Of a stretch of 47,384 bases of DNA, positions 1 through 9,300 are shown one piece after another. The DNA is from Salegentibacter agarivorans (GTDB taxonomy: Bacteria; Bacteroidota; Bacteroidia; Flavobacteriales; Flavobacteriaceae). A model generated the notes under the pieces. It did no database searches. It saw only the letters and a program-made list of their open reading frames with translations, and was not told where the DNA came from. How positions within the stretch are numbered: the stretch's first letter is position 1; each line of letters opens with the position of its first letter. Position numbers and translations under genes: made by a program. The stretch is from NCBI RefSeq assembly GCF_900113135.1, contig NZ_FOOH01000031.1:1-47384 (forward strand), read 5' to 3'.

Positions 1-1
1 T

Positions 2-280
2 GCTTATCTCTATGACGGGAATTTACTTATTGATAATAATCTCATAGAAAATAAAATTCGTCCAGTTGCCCTGGGAAGGAAAAATTACTTATTTGCCGGA
101 TCTCATAAGGCTGCTCAGAGAGCTGCAGCAATTTATTCCTTCTTTGCTATTTGTAAAAAACACGAGGTGAATCCCTATGAGTGGTTAAAATATACCTTAG
201 AGAATATCATGACTATAAAGTACAAGGATATTAAGAACCTCTATCCACAAAATTATAAAAAATTACAGCTGAGTAAATAA
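2..280 (+). CDS. IS66-family transposase, C-terminal fragment (runs off left edge)
   Basis: An open frame enters from the left edge (first full codon at 2) and stops with TAA at 278-280. It carries the typical IS66 TnpC C-terminal block: DNNLIEN, then RPVALGRKNYLFAGS, then AAQRAAAIYS, then a short tail ending in LQLSK. In the family this block holds the end of the DDE catalytic domain and the small C-terminal domain. Only the last 92 residues are visible, so it cannot be judged whether the upstream part is intact. The right end of the element should lie shortly after the stop, probably between 281 and about 340, but no inverted repeat could be paired because the left end is outside the window. 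Confidence 0.85.
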   Translation, partial: AYLYDGNLLIDNNLIENKIRPVALGRKNYLFAGSHKAAQRAAAIYSFFAICKKHEVNPYEWLKYTLENIMTIKYKDIKNLYPQNYKKLQLSK

Positions 281-323
281 ACAAATACAGCTTAAAAGAT
301 TATTTTAGAATTACAAGGGGCAC

Positions 324-860
324 TTAGCCGACTGGATACGTTATAACGCCAAAAACAGTCAATTTTATATTTGGTCTACTTCCATAAATATAAATAACAT
401 TATCAAAATTGCCATTGACTAAATATTCACCCTTGAGGTTGCTTAAAATTTGGAATTGCGGAAATAAATCAAAGGGAGCCAACCTAAAATTTAGCCTATT
501 TGGAGTAAAAGTATCTTAAAAAGTTTTTACTCTTTCTACGAATGTTTCATCCAATAATTTAGCTTCAGTTTCTTCTTGAATTGTTTTATCAAATTATTTT
601 TCTATCGCTTTTAATCTGGCTAATTCTTTATGATTACTTCCTTTTTTCAAAGCTCTTCTTAAATTGTTTATTTCTTCTTTTTTTGATTATCTCAGGATGA
701 TTTTCTATTCCTGAAACATATATTAAACGTTGAATTTCGTTAAAATGAGACATTATTATTTTGAGTCTTTCGCAATCTTCGAAAGAACTCCAACCACATT
801 CTTGCATTGCAGATGGGTAATATTTATATGAAGAAAATTTTGCCTTAGGCCGTTACTCTC
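324..860 (-). pseudogene. Decayed gene of unknown function
   Basis: On the minus strand a protein-like reading runs from about 860 down to a TAA at 324-326, but it is broken three times. The first part (for example MQECGWSSFEDCERLK from an ATG at 805-807) shifts frame in the T-rich run near 671-685. The second part has in-frame stops at 594-596 and 516-518. After the last of these the frame continues through FPQFQILSNLKGEYLVNGNF to the end. The pieces join in one reading order, so a real gene decayed here. No family was recognised. There is no start upstream of 807 in frame, so the 5' end may also be lost. It sits between the IS66 tail and the Fic gene, a typical place for decay next to a mobile element. 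Confidence 0.55.
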
Positions 861-941
861 ATTTAAATAAACTTATAATTAAAATGTTTATATTCATTTC
901 AAAATCAAAAAGATACTAATAGTTTATATTCTGAAAGGATT

Positions 942-1937
942 ATGGAATCGCAGCAGGATCAAATACTGATTTATAAAACAGAGACCGGGCAAACCCAAAT
1001 TGATGTCAGGCTTGAAGAAGAAACGGTTTGGCTTACACAAGCTCAAATGATCGCCCTATTTGAATCTAGTAAGGCTAATATTAGTGAACACATTAAGCAC
1101 ATATTCTCATCTGGGGAGCTAGATGATAATTCAACTGTTCGGAAATACCGAACGGTTCAACGGGAAGGAAAGAGAGAAGTAGCCAGAGATAGAATGCATT
1201 ATAATTTAGATGTAGTAATTTCTGTGGGTTATCGGGTTAACTCTAAACGCGGAATTCTATTTAGACAATGGGCTAATAAAATTTTAAAAAATTATTTAAT
1301 AAAGGGATATTCCATCAATGAAAAAATTCTTCGAGAAAAAACCCGCCAGCTTGAAGAACTAAAAAACGTGGTTCGCTTGCAGGAAAAAGTTATTTCTGAA
1401 CACGACCTTAATACTGATGAATCAGCCGGATTAATAAAAATTATTGCACAGTATTCTCGCGCTCTGGATTTGTTAGATGATTATGATCACCAGCGGCTGG
1501 AGGTACCTGAGGAAGGAAGTCGAGAAGTTTTTCAAATCACTTACAATGAAGCTCGAAAGGCTATAGATGAATTAGGAAGGCAAACAGAATTCGAAGGACT
1601 TTTTGGCCGGGAGAAAGACGATTCCTTTAAGGGTTCATTAGAAAATATATATCAAACCTTTGGCGGGAAGGACCTCTATCCCACAACCGAAGAAAAAGCA
1701 GCCCACTTGCTGTATTTTGTGGTTAAGAATCATTCGTTTTCCGATGGAAACAAACGAATTGCCGCATTTTTATTTGTCTGGTTTCTAGACCGGAATCAAA
1801 TCCTTTATACCCAAGCCAGTAATAAAGTAATTCCAGACAATGCCCTGGTGGCATTGACCTTGTTAATTGCTGAAAGCCACCCAGGGGATAAAGAAATGAT
1901 GATCAAGGTAATAGTCAATCTTATATCTCGCCATTAA
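942..1937 (+). CDS. RhuM-domain / Fic-domain fusion protein
   Basis: A 331-residue protein of the RhuM-Fic type. Residues about 10-130 match the RhuM (virulence-protein) domain, with the hallmark VWLTQAQMIALF, NISEHI and the YRT..EG..EV.R block. Residues about 160-330 form a Fic/Doc domain with the motif HSFSDGNKR at 264-272, which has the catalytic His and the phosphate-binding GNxxR. Fic proteins usually transfer AMP or another phosphate-containing group from a nucleotide to a target protein; the target here is unknown. Length is normal for this two-domain family. The start is supported by AAGGA about 8 nt upstream. No partner antitoxin is seen beside it. Such genes are common in accessory islands, and its neighbours (IS66 tail, pseudogene) fit that. 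Confidence 0.88.
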   Translation: MESQQDQILIYKTETGQTQIDVRLEEETVWLTQAQMIALFESSKANISEHIKHIFSSGELDDNSTVRKYRTVQREGKREVARDRMHYNLDVVISVGYRVNSKRGILFRQWANKILKNYLIKGYSINEKILREKTRQLEELKNVVRLQEKVISEHDLNTDESAGLIKIIAQYSRALDLLDDYDHQRLEVPEEGSREVFQITYNEARKAIDELGRQTEFEGLFGREKDDSFKGSLENIYQTFGGKDLYPTTEEKAAHLLYFVVKNHSFSDGNKRIAAFLFVWFLDRNQILYTQASNKVIPDNALVALTLLIAESHPGDKEMMIKVIVNLISRH

Positions 1938-1993
1938 TTGCTACCTATAACCTATAAAAGAGAACAATTCGACAAGAGGTAAGATGAGGTTGA

Positions 1994-2018
1994 TATGCAC
2001 ATTCACTATATGTGCATA
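1994..2018. repeat. 9-bp perfect inverted repeat after the fic gene
   Basis: TATGCACAT (1994-2002) and ATGTGCATA (2010-2018) are perfect inverted copies around a 7-nt loop. No run of T follows on the plus strand, so it is not a standard terminator for the Fic gene. It could be a protein-binding palindrome or a weak RNA hairpin. Confidence 0.5.
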
Positions 2019-2074
2019 ACATATACAAAGGCGTGGAGTCTAATATTATGCCCTCCTTAAATTAATAATTTGGA

Positions 2075-2105
2075 TAAAAAAGCCACTCTTTTGGAGTGAC
2101 TTTTA
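2075..2105 (-). terminator. Intrinsic terminator of the lipoprotein gene
   Basis: Read on the minus strand, GTCACTC and GAGTGGC (one G-T pair) form a 7-bp stem (arms 2094-2100 and 2082-2088) with a 5-nt loop, followed directly by a run of six or more T. It lies about 25 nt past the stop codon of the minus-strand lipoprotein gene. Confidence 0.8.
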
Positions 2106-2128
2106 TCTTAAGCTAATCAAAATTAAAA

Positions 2129-3451
2129 TTAATCGGAAATCATATGATCAAATGGGATGTATTCCACTTGAATTATTGTTGATTCTGCATCCATAACTTC
2201 TTGAACAGCTTTGTTGTAATCTGCATTAGAATTAATTACTACTCCATTGCGATGCATTTTAAGGGTGGAGAAAAATTTAACCTCAAACCAAACCTTATTC
2301 AATATCACCAGTTCTTCGTTACTTAGTTGGTTTTCCCCGTCTATCAATCCATTCATATGCTTTCGGGCAATATCTTTTATTTCTTTAGCTGCTTTGTCAT
2401 TAGTAGGCATATTACGTAAGGCGCCAATTACAAAAATGTTTTTCCCATAATGTATTTTTTCGATGTATTCATTGCCGTATTTCAATTCAAAAAGGGAGGG
2501 ATTTTCCTGCATTTCCTTATCCAGTGCTCGTCTTTCTTCAAAGGGAGGTAAATAGCTGCCGCTACCTTCAGTATACTGGTAGCTTAATACTAAAGCTTCA
2601 TCTTCGGTAACAGGATATTGCTCAATAATCGACTGGTATACTTCTGAGTTTACAGCAAATTCCGTTGCAAATTTCGACACGAATTCAGCCCCACCAGGAA
2701 TGTGGTATCCGTAATAGTTTCGGTAAGGTTTTAGGTATTCAATAGGATCTGCATTGTTTTCCCACATAGTGCTGGTAAAAAAGGATGAACGTATTTGACG
2801 ATAATATCCTTCAGTATCAGCAAATGGGTTCGCCATTGGAGCCCGGTTACTCGTCAACATTCCGTCACCATAATTTTCCAGGTCACTATATTCCTCTTCC
2901 AGCACGGTTTCTCCATCCTGGATGATAGTAAGCTTTTTTGTTCCTGCGATCCTGTTATAAACAGTAGTACTTGTTACGCTATTATCGGCCGAAGTAAATT
3001 CTACAGAAGTTAAGTCACCATCGGTGTAGGAATGCACAGCAGTTCCTTTTTCGCTATAAACCTTTTTTGTTGAAAGCTGCCCGTTTTGATACACAGTTTC
3101 AAACCAAAGGTCACCTTCAGGAGTGTAGTATTTAGACCAGAGGGGCTTGTTGTCTTCACTGCGGTTTACTTCCATATATAAATGTTGTTGCGGATAGCTG
3201 GAATATACCTTCGCAGATTTTATATAACCGTTTTCATAATATTCGAATTCATTTTGAGGCACAGTTTCTTCTAAATGAAAATTGTTGTACTGTGCTTCTT
3301 TGATCCATCCATTGGAATGCTGGCTGATTAACTCAAAAGAAATATCAGATTCTATAGAATAATCGGTTTGAGGAATAGTTTCATCTTTCTGACAAGAAGA
3401 CAATAAAACTGTAGCTAAAAGAAGTAGCGACAGAGAAAACTTTTTGTTCAT
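2129..3451 (-). CDS. Lipoprotein with MORN-like repeats and a possible CDC/MACPF-like C-terminal half
   Basis: A 440-residue protein with a lipoprotein signal: a hydrophobic stretch, then LSSC with the lipidated Cys at 20. Residues about 60-200 hold degenerate MORN/YwqK-like beta repeats (EYYENGYIKSAKVY, YYTPEGDLWFETVY, VYSEKGTAVHSY). The C-terminal half has YGNEYIEKIHYGKNIFVIGAL followed by an amphipathic helix and ends with IIQVEYIPFD. The order 'Y-I..-I-YG-..-V' then helix resembles the core of cholesterol-dependent-cytolysin-like proteins, some of which are lipoproteins in Bacteroidota. That resemblance is weak and judged by eye only. It stands alone with its own terminator. It would sit on the periplasmic or surface side of the outer membrane. 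Function is unproven. Confidence 0.8.
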   Translation of the reverse strand: MNKKFSLSLLLLATVLLSSCQKDETIPQTDYSIESDISFELISQHSNGWIKEAQYNNFHLEETVPQNEFEYYENGYIKSAKVYSSYPQQHLYMEVNRSEDNKPLWSKYYTPEGDLWFETVYQNGQLSTKKVYSEKGTAVHSYTDGDLTSVEFTSADNSVTSTTVYNRIAGTKKLTIIQDGETVLEEEYSDLENYGDGMLTSNRAPMANPFADTEGYYRQIRSSFFTSTMWENNADPIEYLKPYRNYYGYHIPGGAEFVSKFATEFAVNSEVYQSIIEQYPVTEDEALVLSYQYTEGSGSYLPPFEERRALDKEMQENPSLFELKYGNEYIEKIHYGKNIFVIGALRNMPTNDKAAKEIKDIARKHMNGLIDGENQLSNEELVILNKVWFEVKFFSTLKMHRNGVVINSNADYNKAVQEVMDAESTIIQVEYIPFDHMISD

Positions 3452-3674
3452 TGTTAAAGTTTTGAGTTTTGAAAAATTTGTAACCTGTCCAACTATGTAG
3501 TAATAGTTCGAAATAGTACTTAATCTTGTTGGTAGAAAATTCTTATGTTTTGTTACAAACTATTTTTTTACTGCTTTTAGATTTTCTGAAGAATGAGCCT
3601 AATCAAAAATATTAGGTCATAGAGATTGTAAATTTATCGCTTCTTAAGCTGCCATTTTGAAAAGCAAAGCGAAG

Positions 3675-3723
3675 AAAAATGAGTAGGAAGAGGGTAACGG
3701 GCAGAGCCACGTTACTCATTTTT
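3675..3723. repeat. 11-bp inverted repeat with an alternative internal hairpin
   Basis: AAAAATGAGTA (3675-3685) and TACTCATTTTT (3713-3723) are perfect inverted copies. The region between them can form a competing hairpin, GGGTAACG (3692-3699) with CGTTACTC (3710-3717, one mismatch). Mutually exclusive pairings of this kind can act as a switch, but they may also be a chance product of low-complexity DNA. Confidence 0.5.
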
Positions 3724-3772
3724 AAAAAACTGTAAATCAGTTGTTTAAGATCTTGTTTATTTTCATTTTTTG

Positions 3773-3830
3773 TCGAATTTGCGACAAATGCCCTGTAAAG
3801 CCGCATAAACAGGCTCGAATTTGCGACAAA
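3773..3830. repeat. Two direct copies of a 16-bp sequence, 42 bp apart
   Basis: TCGAATTTGCGACAAA occurs at 3773-3788 and again at 3815-3830 with no mismatch. The first copy sits in a small palindrome, TGTCG-6 nt-CGACA (3771-3786). The exact repeat and the spacing of about four helical turns would suit a DNA-binding protein or the end of a small mobile element. Confidence 0.6.
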
Positions 3831-4068
3831 GTAATATTTATAGGCCATCATTATATATAATACGATTGAAAAAATTGTAAGTATATATTTCGGCTATTCA
3901 TCTAAAGGAATTAAAAATGACCGCAAGTATTATGATGTTGGAAAGTGATATTAATATTGGGGAGGTTACTTCAAGTATTTCCCCCAAAAAAAAGGTCAGA
4001 ATAATAAACTCATATAGTCTCTGTACAATTTATGACTAAACATTTATCATTTCCGTAATAATATTTTA

Positions 4069-5178
4069 TTAATCAATACTAAATACTTCCAGTTTAGCTT
4101 CCCTACCTTTAAGAGTTCTAAATCCTAGGGAGGATATCTTGTATTTTTTATCTACCATTGTTTTTCTTATTAGTGCGCCTGAAAAAAGTACAGATCTATC
4201 TAATTCTTTACACAATCCTTCTAATCTTGCAGTCACATTTAAAGTGTCTCCATGGTAGGCAAGATTTCTTTTTATATTTCCTACCTCAACTCTGGTAACA
4301 ACACCGACGTGAGCCCCGGCTTTAAAGGACGGAGTAACACCAAATTTATCCGTGTAATATTTTGAACGCTCCTGTAAAAGTGCTATAACAGCAAAGAAGA
4401 ATTCTATATACACATATTCTTTCATGCCCTCCAAGGGCCAACTTACAACAATTTCGTCTCCAACGTATTGATATATTTCAGCATTATATTTTTTTACCAT
4501 CTTATTAATATCCAGAAAGCATTCCTGTATAAGATTACTGTAGGCAATGTGACCCAATTGTTCAGCCATTCTTGTAGAGTTAGAAAGATCCAGGAACATA
4601 AAAATGCGTTCTTCTTCTCTCGGATATCTAAACCAGCCCAATAAAATAGGAAGTAGGTAGCCAGGACCAAGTATTTTTTCAATTTGGCTGATAAAACTGA
4701 TTATTAAGGTCATAAACAAGGTGTAGACGAGTAGGATAGCATAATGATATATCCAGTTATCTCTTAAAATCACCTCTACAAAACCTATATCCATATGTAA
4801 TAATTCCAATACCCAAAAGATGATAAGTCTTGTTAAACTTATCAAACCCATAATTGTTATGAAATAAGCAAAACTTCCTATAAGTATTGTGAGACCTAAG
4901 CTGTTATTTAAATTGGATTTTTTATTTAAGAAGTATTCAAAAATACCTAAGATGATTCCATTCATAAAACCAAATATTAATACTGTTAGTATTAACATTG
5001 CTAAACTTAGGGTAAATGGGGAATTCGTGCCTTCAAAAATTGAAAGACTTGAAAAATATAATATAAAGCCCAGGACTCCGTAAGCTATGATCCAAAAAAT
5101 TACCTGTTTGATAATAATAGTTAGTAATGGAAATCTATAACTTAAACGAATAATCTCATATAAGTAATTTTGTTTCAT
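4069..5178 (-). CDS. Membrane-anchored class III adenylate/guanylate cyclase
   Basis: 369 residues. The N-terminal half (about 1-185) has six likely membrane segments; the C-terminal half (about 190-360) is a class III nucleotidyl cyclase domain. Expected residues are present: metal-binding Asp197 in MFLDLSNST and Asp241 in YVGDEIVVSW, substrate/transition-state residues Asp311, Asn314 and Arg318 in GDTLNVTARLEG, and the AGAHVG strand. The catalytic set therefore looks complete and the enzyme should make cAMP or cGMP at the inner membrane. The layout resembles other Bacteroidota cyclases with a simple six-helix anchor. It lies 57 nt downstream of the small ACP-like gene on the same strand and may share its transcript. 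No cyclic-nucleotide receptor is seen in the window. Confidence 0.88.
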   Translation of the reverse strand: MKQNYLYEIIRLSYRFPLLTIIIKQVIFWIIAYGVLGFILYFSSLSIFEGTNSPFTLSLAMLILTVLIFGFMNGIILGIFEYFLNKKSNLNNSLGLTILIGSFAYFITIMGLISLTRLIIFWVLELLHMDIGFVEVILRDNWIYHYAILLVYTLFMTLIISFISQIEKILGPGYLLPILLGWFRYPREEERIFMFLDLSNSTRMAEQLGHIAYSNLIQECFLDINKMVKKYNAEIYQYVGDEIVVSWPLEGMKEYVYIEFFFAVIALLQERSKYYTDKFGVTPSFKAGAHVGVVTRVEVGNIKRNLAYHGDTLNVTARLEGLCKELDRSVLFSGALIRKTMVDKKYKISSLGFRTLKGREAKLEVFSID

Positions 5179-5235
5179 TAAAAATGTTCTTTAAGCTTTC
5201 TAATTAATAGACGGAGAAGGAATCTGACAGGAATT

Positions 5236-5529
5236 TTAGTAGCGGAGGGTTAAGGCCAAGGTGTTTAACTTAAATCTTTTAAAAGATTGTGTCATTTTAG
5301 GCCTGGATTCTACCCAATCTATAAATTCCTTTATGGTGGTAAAATCCTGGCGGGTTTTATCAGATTCTACTAAATTTATTAAAAATGCGTTCTCTAAAAG
5401 CATAAGTATTTCTATAAAATCAACATCACATTGACAAATACTATCTAAATCATCTTCAATCTTAACCGGATATCCTGACCAGAGGCTTAGCTTTTTTTCA
5501 TAAATTAAATTTTTTTCGTAGCGCTTCAT
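5236..5529 (-). CDS. Small protein with acyl-carrier-like pattern lacking the carrier serine
   Basis: 97 residues. The stretch 25-75 (DDLDSICQCDVDFIEILMLL, then ENAFLINL, then FTTIKEFIDWV) follows the helix pattern of acyl carrier proteins: acidic start, helix II, an EExF-like turn, and a final helix starting with T-I. At the place of the usual D-S-L phosphopantetheine site it has D-V-D, so it probably could not carry an acyl chain. It may be a structural relative such as the DUF1493-type proteins, or the likeness may be accidental. It precedes the cyclase gene by 57 nt on the same strand and follows the TetR gene by about 130 nt. Confidence 0.55.
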   Translation of the reverse strand: MKRYEKNLIYEKKLSLWSGYPVKIEDDLDSICQCDVDFIEILMLLENAFLINLVESDKTRQDFTTIKEFIDWVESRPKMTQSFKRFKLNTLALTLRY

Positions 5530-5658
5530 AAGTATGGTATTTAGTAATGAGCTGTGTATTAGTAATCAAAAACAAGAATGATAATTTTCAGTGAAGAAGT
5601 ATTGCTGAAATTTTTCCAGAGCAGTATTTTTTCTAAAGCATTTAATTCCAGATAGGGG

Positions 5659-6267
5659 TTATAATTTTTTTATTTCAAGACCTCTCATTACTTCTTTGCC
5701 CTTTTCGGTGGTAATTGCATTCATATAGAATAAGAGGGCTTCCTCCTGATACCTGGACCTGCTTATCTCTTGGGTATCCAGATAAGGAGAGTTATCATAG
5801 CTCATAGTCATTTGGAAAAATAATTTCGAATAAAAATAGGCATCAAAATCTTTTCGGTATAAGCCTTGACTTCTTCCTCTTTCAACATTATGCATAAGTA
5901 TTTCCGAAAGTTTTCCGGAAAAATATAGCATATGTTTATTGAAGATCTGGGGATAATACTTCAGGAGTTGGCGAAGAAAGATGGAATCATTGGTTCTTGA
6001 TGCCTTTTCAATTTCTGTATCTCTGGCAAACATTCTTTCTATAGCATTCTCGATTGTTTCATCCAGGTCATTAAATTTTTCCAGGACTTTCTCTAAACTG
6101 TAACTTAACACCTCCTCAAGAAGTATATCTTTATTTTGATACTTTTCATAAAGTGTCTTTTTAGAAACCCGAAGTTCCCTTGCAATCTCGTCCATGGTCA
6201 CAGTCTTGGCACCATTCTTTAAAAACATCTGGGAAACCTTACTTAATAATTCTGTATCTTTTTCCAT
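5659..6267 (-). CDS. TetR/AcrR-family transcriptional regulator
   Basis: 202 residues. The N-terminal helix-turn-helix (about residues 8-55) reads VSQMFLKNGAKTVTMDEIAR followed by ELRVSKKTLYEKYQNKDILL, a typical TetR DNA-binding domain. The C-terminal part is the variable ligand and dimer domain. It lies 110 nt downstream of the RND pump gene on the same strand and is probably the local repressor of the efflux operon. A perfect 13-bp inverted repeat (6336-6368) lies between the two genes and an inverted repeat overlaps the operon promoter (11991-12046). Either could be its operator; their sequences differ from each other, so probably only one is. Confidence 0.9.
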   Translation of the reverse strand: MEKDTELLSKVSQMFLKNGAKTVTMDEIARELRVSKKTLYEKYQNKDILLEEVLSYSLEKVLEKFNDLDETIENAIERMFARDTEIEKASRTNDSIFLRQLLKYYPQIFNKHMLYFSGKLSEILMHNVERGRSQGLYRKDFDAYFYSKLFFQMTMSYDNSPYLDTQEISRSRYQEEALLFYMNAITTEKGKEVMRGLEIKKL

Positions 6268-6335
6268 ATCTCTTAAATTTTTTGCTAATTCTTCAAAGAT
6301 CTACATTTAAAAGAAGTATTGAAAAATTAGATTAA

Positions 6336-6368
6336 TAAATCTGGTTACTTAAGCAGTAACCAGATTTA
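6336..6368. repeat. Perfect 13-bp inverted repeat between RND gene and tetR
   Basis: TAAATCTGGTTAC (6336-6348) and GTAACCAGATTTA (6356-6368) match exactly around a 7-nt spacer. On the minus strand a T-rich stretch follows only after several bases, so it is a poor terminator but a good candidate for a dimeric repressor site controlling tetR. An attenuator that lowers tetR expression relative to the pump is the alternative. Confidence 0.65.
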
Positions 6369-6377
6369 ATTGATCTA

Positions 6378-9300
6378 CTAGAATTCAAGCTCACTCTTTG
6401 GATTGAGGTGCTCGTATTCTGCATGCATTAATTTATCATAATCTTGTTTTTCTTTAGAAGAGAATTTCTCTTCAAGCCGAACAAAGATCAGGTAAACCAC
6501 CGGTACAATGACCAGGGTAAGGAATAAGGAGGATAATAGGCCTCCAATAATAACAATGGCTAGACCATTGTTCATTTCTGCCGCTGCGCCAGAAGCTAAA
6601 GCAATAGGTAGCATTCCGAAAACCATTGCAATAGTGGTCATCAAAATAGGACGCAGCCTGGCGTGGTTTGCCTGTATTAAAGCTGTTCTTATCTTTTCTC
6701 CATGGGCTAACCTATGGTTCGCAAAATCAACCAGCAAAATGGCATTTTTGGCAACCAGGCCTATTAACATAATAATACCAAGAATGGTGAAAATATTCAA
6801 ACTCTGATCAGTTAAAGCCAGTGCCCACAATGCACCAATAAACGAAAGCGGAATGGAAAACAATACAATAAACGGCTTGATAAAATCATCGTAAAGCACT
6901 ACCATAATCATATATACCAACATGATAGCCGCCAGCAGCGCAATTCCCAGGGTTCCAAAACCTTCACTTTGATTTTCCATGTCCCCACCCCAGGTCCATT
7001 CCACACCTTTTGGTCGCTCAATATCTGCTAGTTTTTCTTCCCACTCCTGAGCTACTGCACCCAAGGTTTTCCCTACGGTTTGGGCAGAAATAGTTACAGA
7101 AGGTGACCTATCATATCGCTCTAATAAGGAAGGACCAGATTCATAACTAATATCAGCGAACTGTGCCAGGTTTATTAACTCACCATTGTTATTGGTGAAC
7201 TGGATGTTTTGCACGTCTTCTATATTGTTTCTTGACGCCTCATCAAAAATAATATTGATATCGTATTCATTATTTCCAGTTCGGTATTTATTGTCCGTAT
7301 TTCCACTAAAAGCTGTACGCATTGTTTGCCCAACTGTGGCAACATTTAATCCCAGGGAGGTCATTTTATCCCTGTTAACATTGACAGAAATCTCAGGATT
7401 TCCTTCCTCAACACTGGTTTCAATTTCGGTTGCTCCATCTACTGTTTTTAATGCTTGTTCAGCAGCTTTTGCATAAGCCAAAGCTTCCTCAAAGGTGTTC
7501 CCAGTTATAGTCATTTGAAGAGGTGCATCTTCAACTCCAACCAATCCAACAGAAACAGTAGTAACATCGGCTGCAACTAAATTTTGTTCCAGATCTCGTT
7601 TAATCCTCGCAGCTATAACGCTAGTTTTTTCTTCTCTTTCAGATTGATCCACCAGGGTAACCGATACTTCCGATTTATTATTGGTTGCCTGTGCACCTCC
7701 CATACCTCCACTACTGGATTGCCCCACGGTAGTAATTAGTCTTTCTACTTCAGGAATTTGTGAAAGGTAATTCTCTGCTTTTTGCGTGATAAAATTCGCC
7801 TCTTCAATAGAGGCGTCTTTATCTATTTCCAATTGAACTAAAAATTCGCCCCTATCAGTTGAAGGAAAAAAGTTGGAACCTATATAGCCCATTGCCACAA
7901 GGGCGATTGAACTTATGAAGAGCCCGGCTACAACTACAAAGGTTTTTACTTTATTATCTAAAGACCATTTCAGGATTTTTGTTACTTCCTCTGTAAACCA
8001 GGTCAAACCTTTTTCAAACTTATGGATGATTTTTCCGAAGAATGATTTATTGCTTATAAGCTCCAATTTTCCAAATCTCGAAAATAACCAAGGCACTACG
8101 GTAAAGGAAACCAATAAGGACAGTAAAGTGGCTATAACTACAGTAACACAGAATTGTCTAATAATATCGGCCACGAGACCGTCACTTAATGCAATTGGTA
8201 AAAATACTACTACAATCACCAGGGTAATCGCCGTTACTGTAAATCCAATTTCTGAAGCCCCATCATAGGCGGCACGTACTTTATTCTTACCCATCTCCAT
8301 ATGACGGTGAATGTTTTCAATAACCACAATGGCATCGTCTACAAGAATACCTACTACCAAAGAAAGTGCAAGCAAACTCATTAAGTTTAAACTGTAACCT
8401 AATAACCACATACCTATAAAAGTTGCAATTAATGATGTTGGAATTGCTACCATTACAATAAGAGCATTACGATAGCTATGTAGGAAAAATAACATAACGA
8501 AGGCCACAAGACCTATGGCGATTAAAAGGTCTTTTATTACTGAGTTTGCTGCTTCCAGGGTAAATACAGAATCGTCACTTGCTATATTTATATCTACACC
8601 CTGGTCAGCATACTGCTGTTCAATTTCAATTATATTCTCCTGTACAAGTTCACTTACAGCCACTGCATTCGCGTCAGTTTGCTTCTGAATTTGAAGCAGG
8701 ATCGTATTTTCACGGTTAATACGCGCAATCTTCTCAACTTCTTTTTGAGTATCTTGAATTTCAGCAATATCAGAAAGTTTAATATTCTGCCCGTTTTGTG
8801 AAGCTATGGTAAGGTTTCTTAGCTCATCTACAGACTGTATTTTTCCGGCAAGGCGAATAAGTGTAGTATTCTCCCTGGTCGTTAAGTTTCCAGTAGGAAA
8901 ATCCAGGTTTGACGCAGTGATTATTTGCTGTACCATTGGAACGGTAAGCCCATAGCCCTGAAGCCTGTTAGGATCTAAATTCACCCTAATCTCTCTTTCC
9001 TGACCTCCTACAAGATTCACCTGGGCTACTCCGTTAAGACGTGAAAAAGCAGGTTGGATTTTTTGATCAATTAAATCATATAATTCATTCTCTGAAAGAT
9101 CTGCAGTAACTCCCAAACTCATAATAGGCAAATCAGAAACCGAAAATTGGGAGAGGGAAGGTTCATCAATGTCATCAGGTAGATCCGAACGGATTGCATT
9201 TATGCTACGTTGTGCTTCATTAAGCGCAAAGTCCACATCAGCCTCATTATTAAACTGGATGGTCACCACCGACAGACTTTCAAAAGAACTGGTCTGAATT

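Larger units (their letters stand above)
3612..3851 (-). other. Doubtful 79-codon ORF inside a repeat-rich patch
   Basis: An open frame of 79 codons on the minus strand with one hydrophobic stretch (ALPVTLFLLIFLRF). It is unlikely to be an ordinary gene. Its sequence coincides with a palindrome (3675-3723) and a 16-bp direct repeat (3773-3830), both better explained as DNA or RNA structure than as protein. No homologous family was recognised and no clear ribosome-binding site is seen. It is recorded because no other feature occupies this stretch. Confidence 0.25.
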
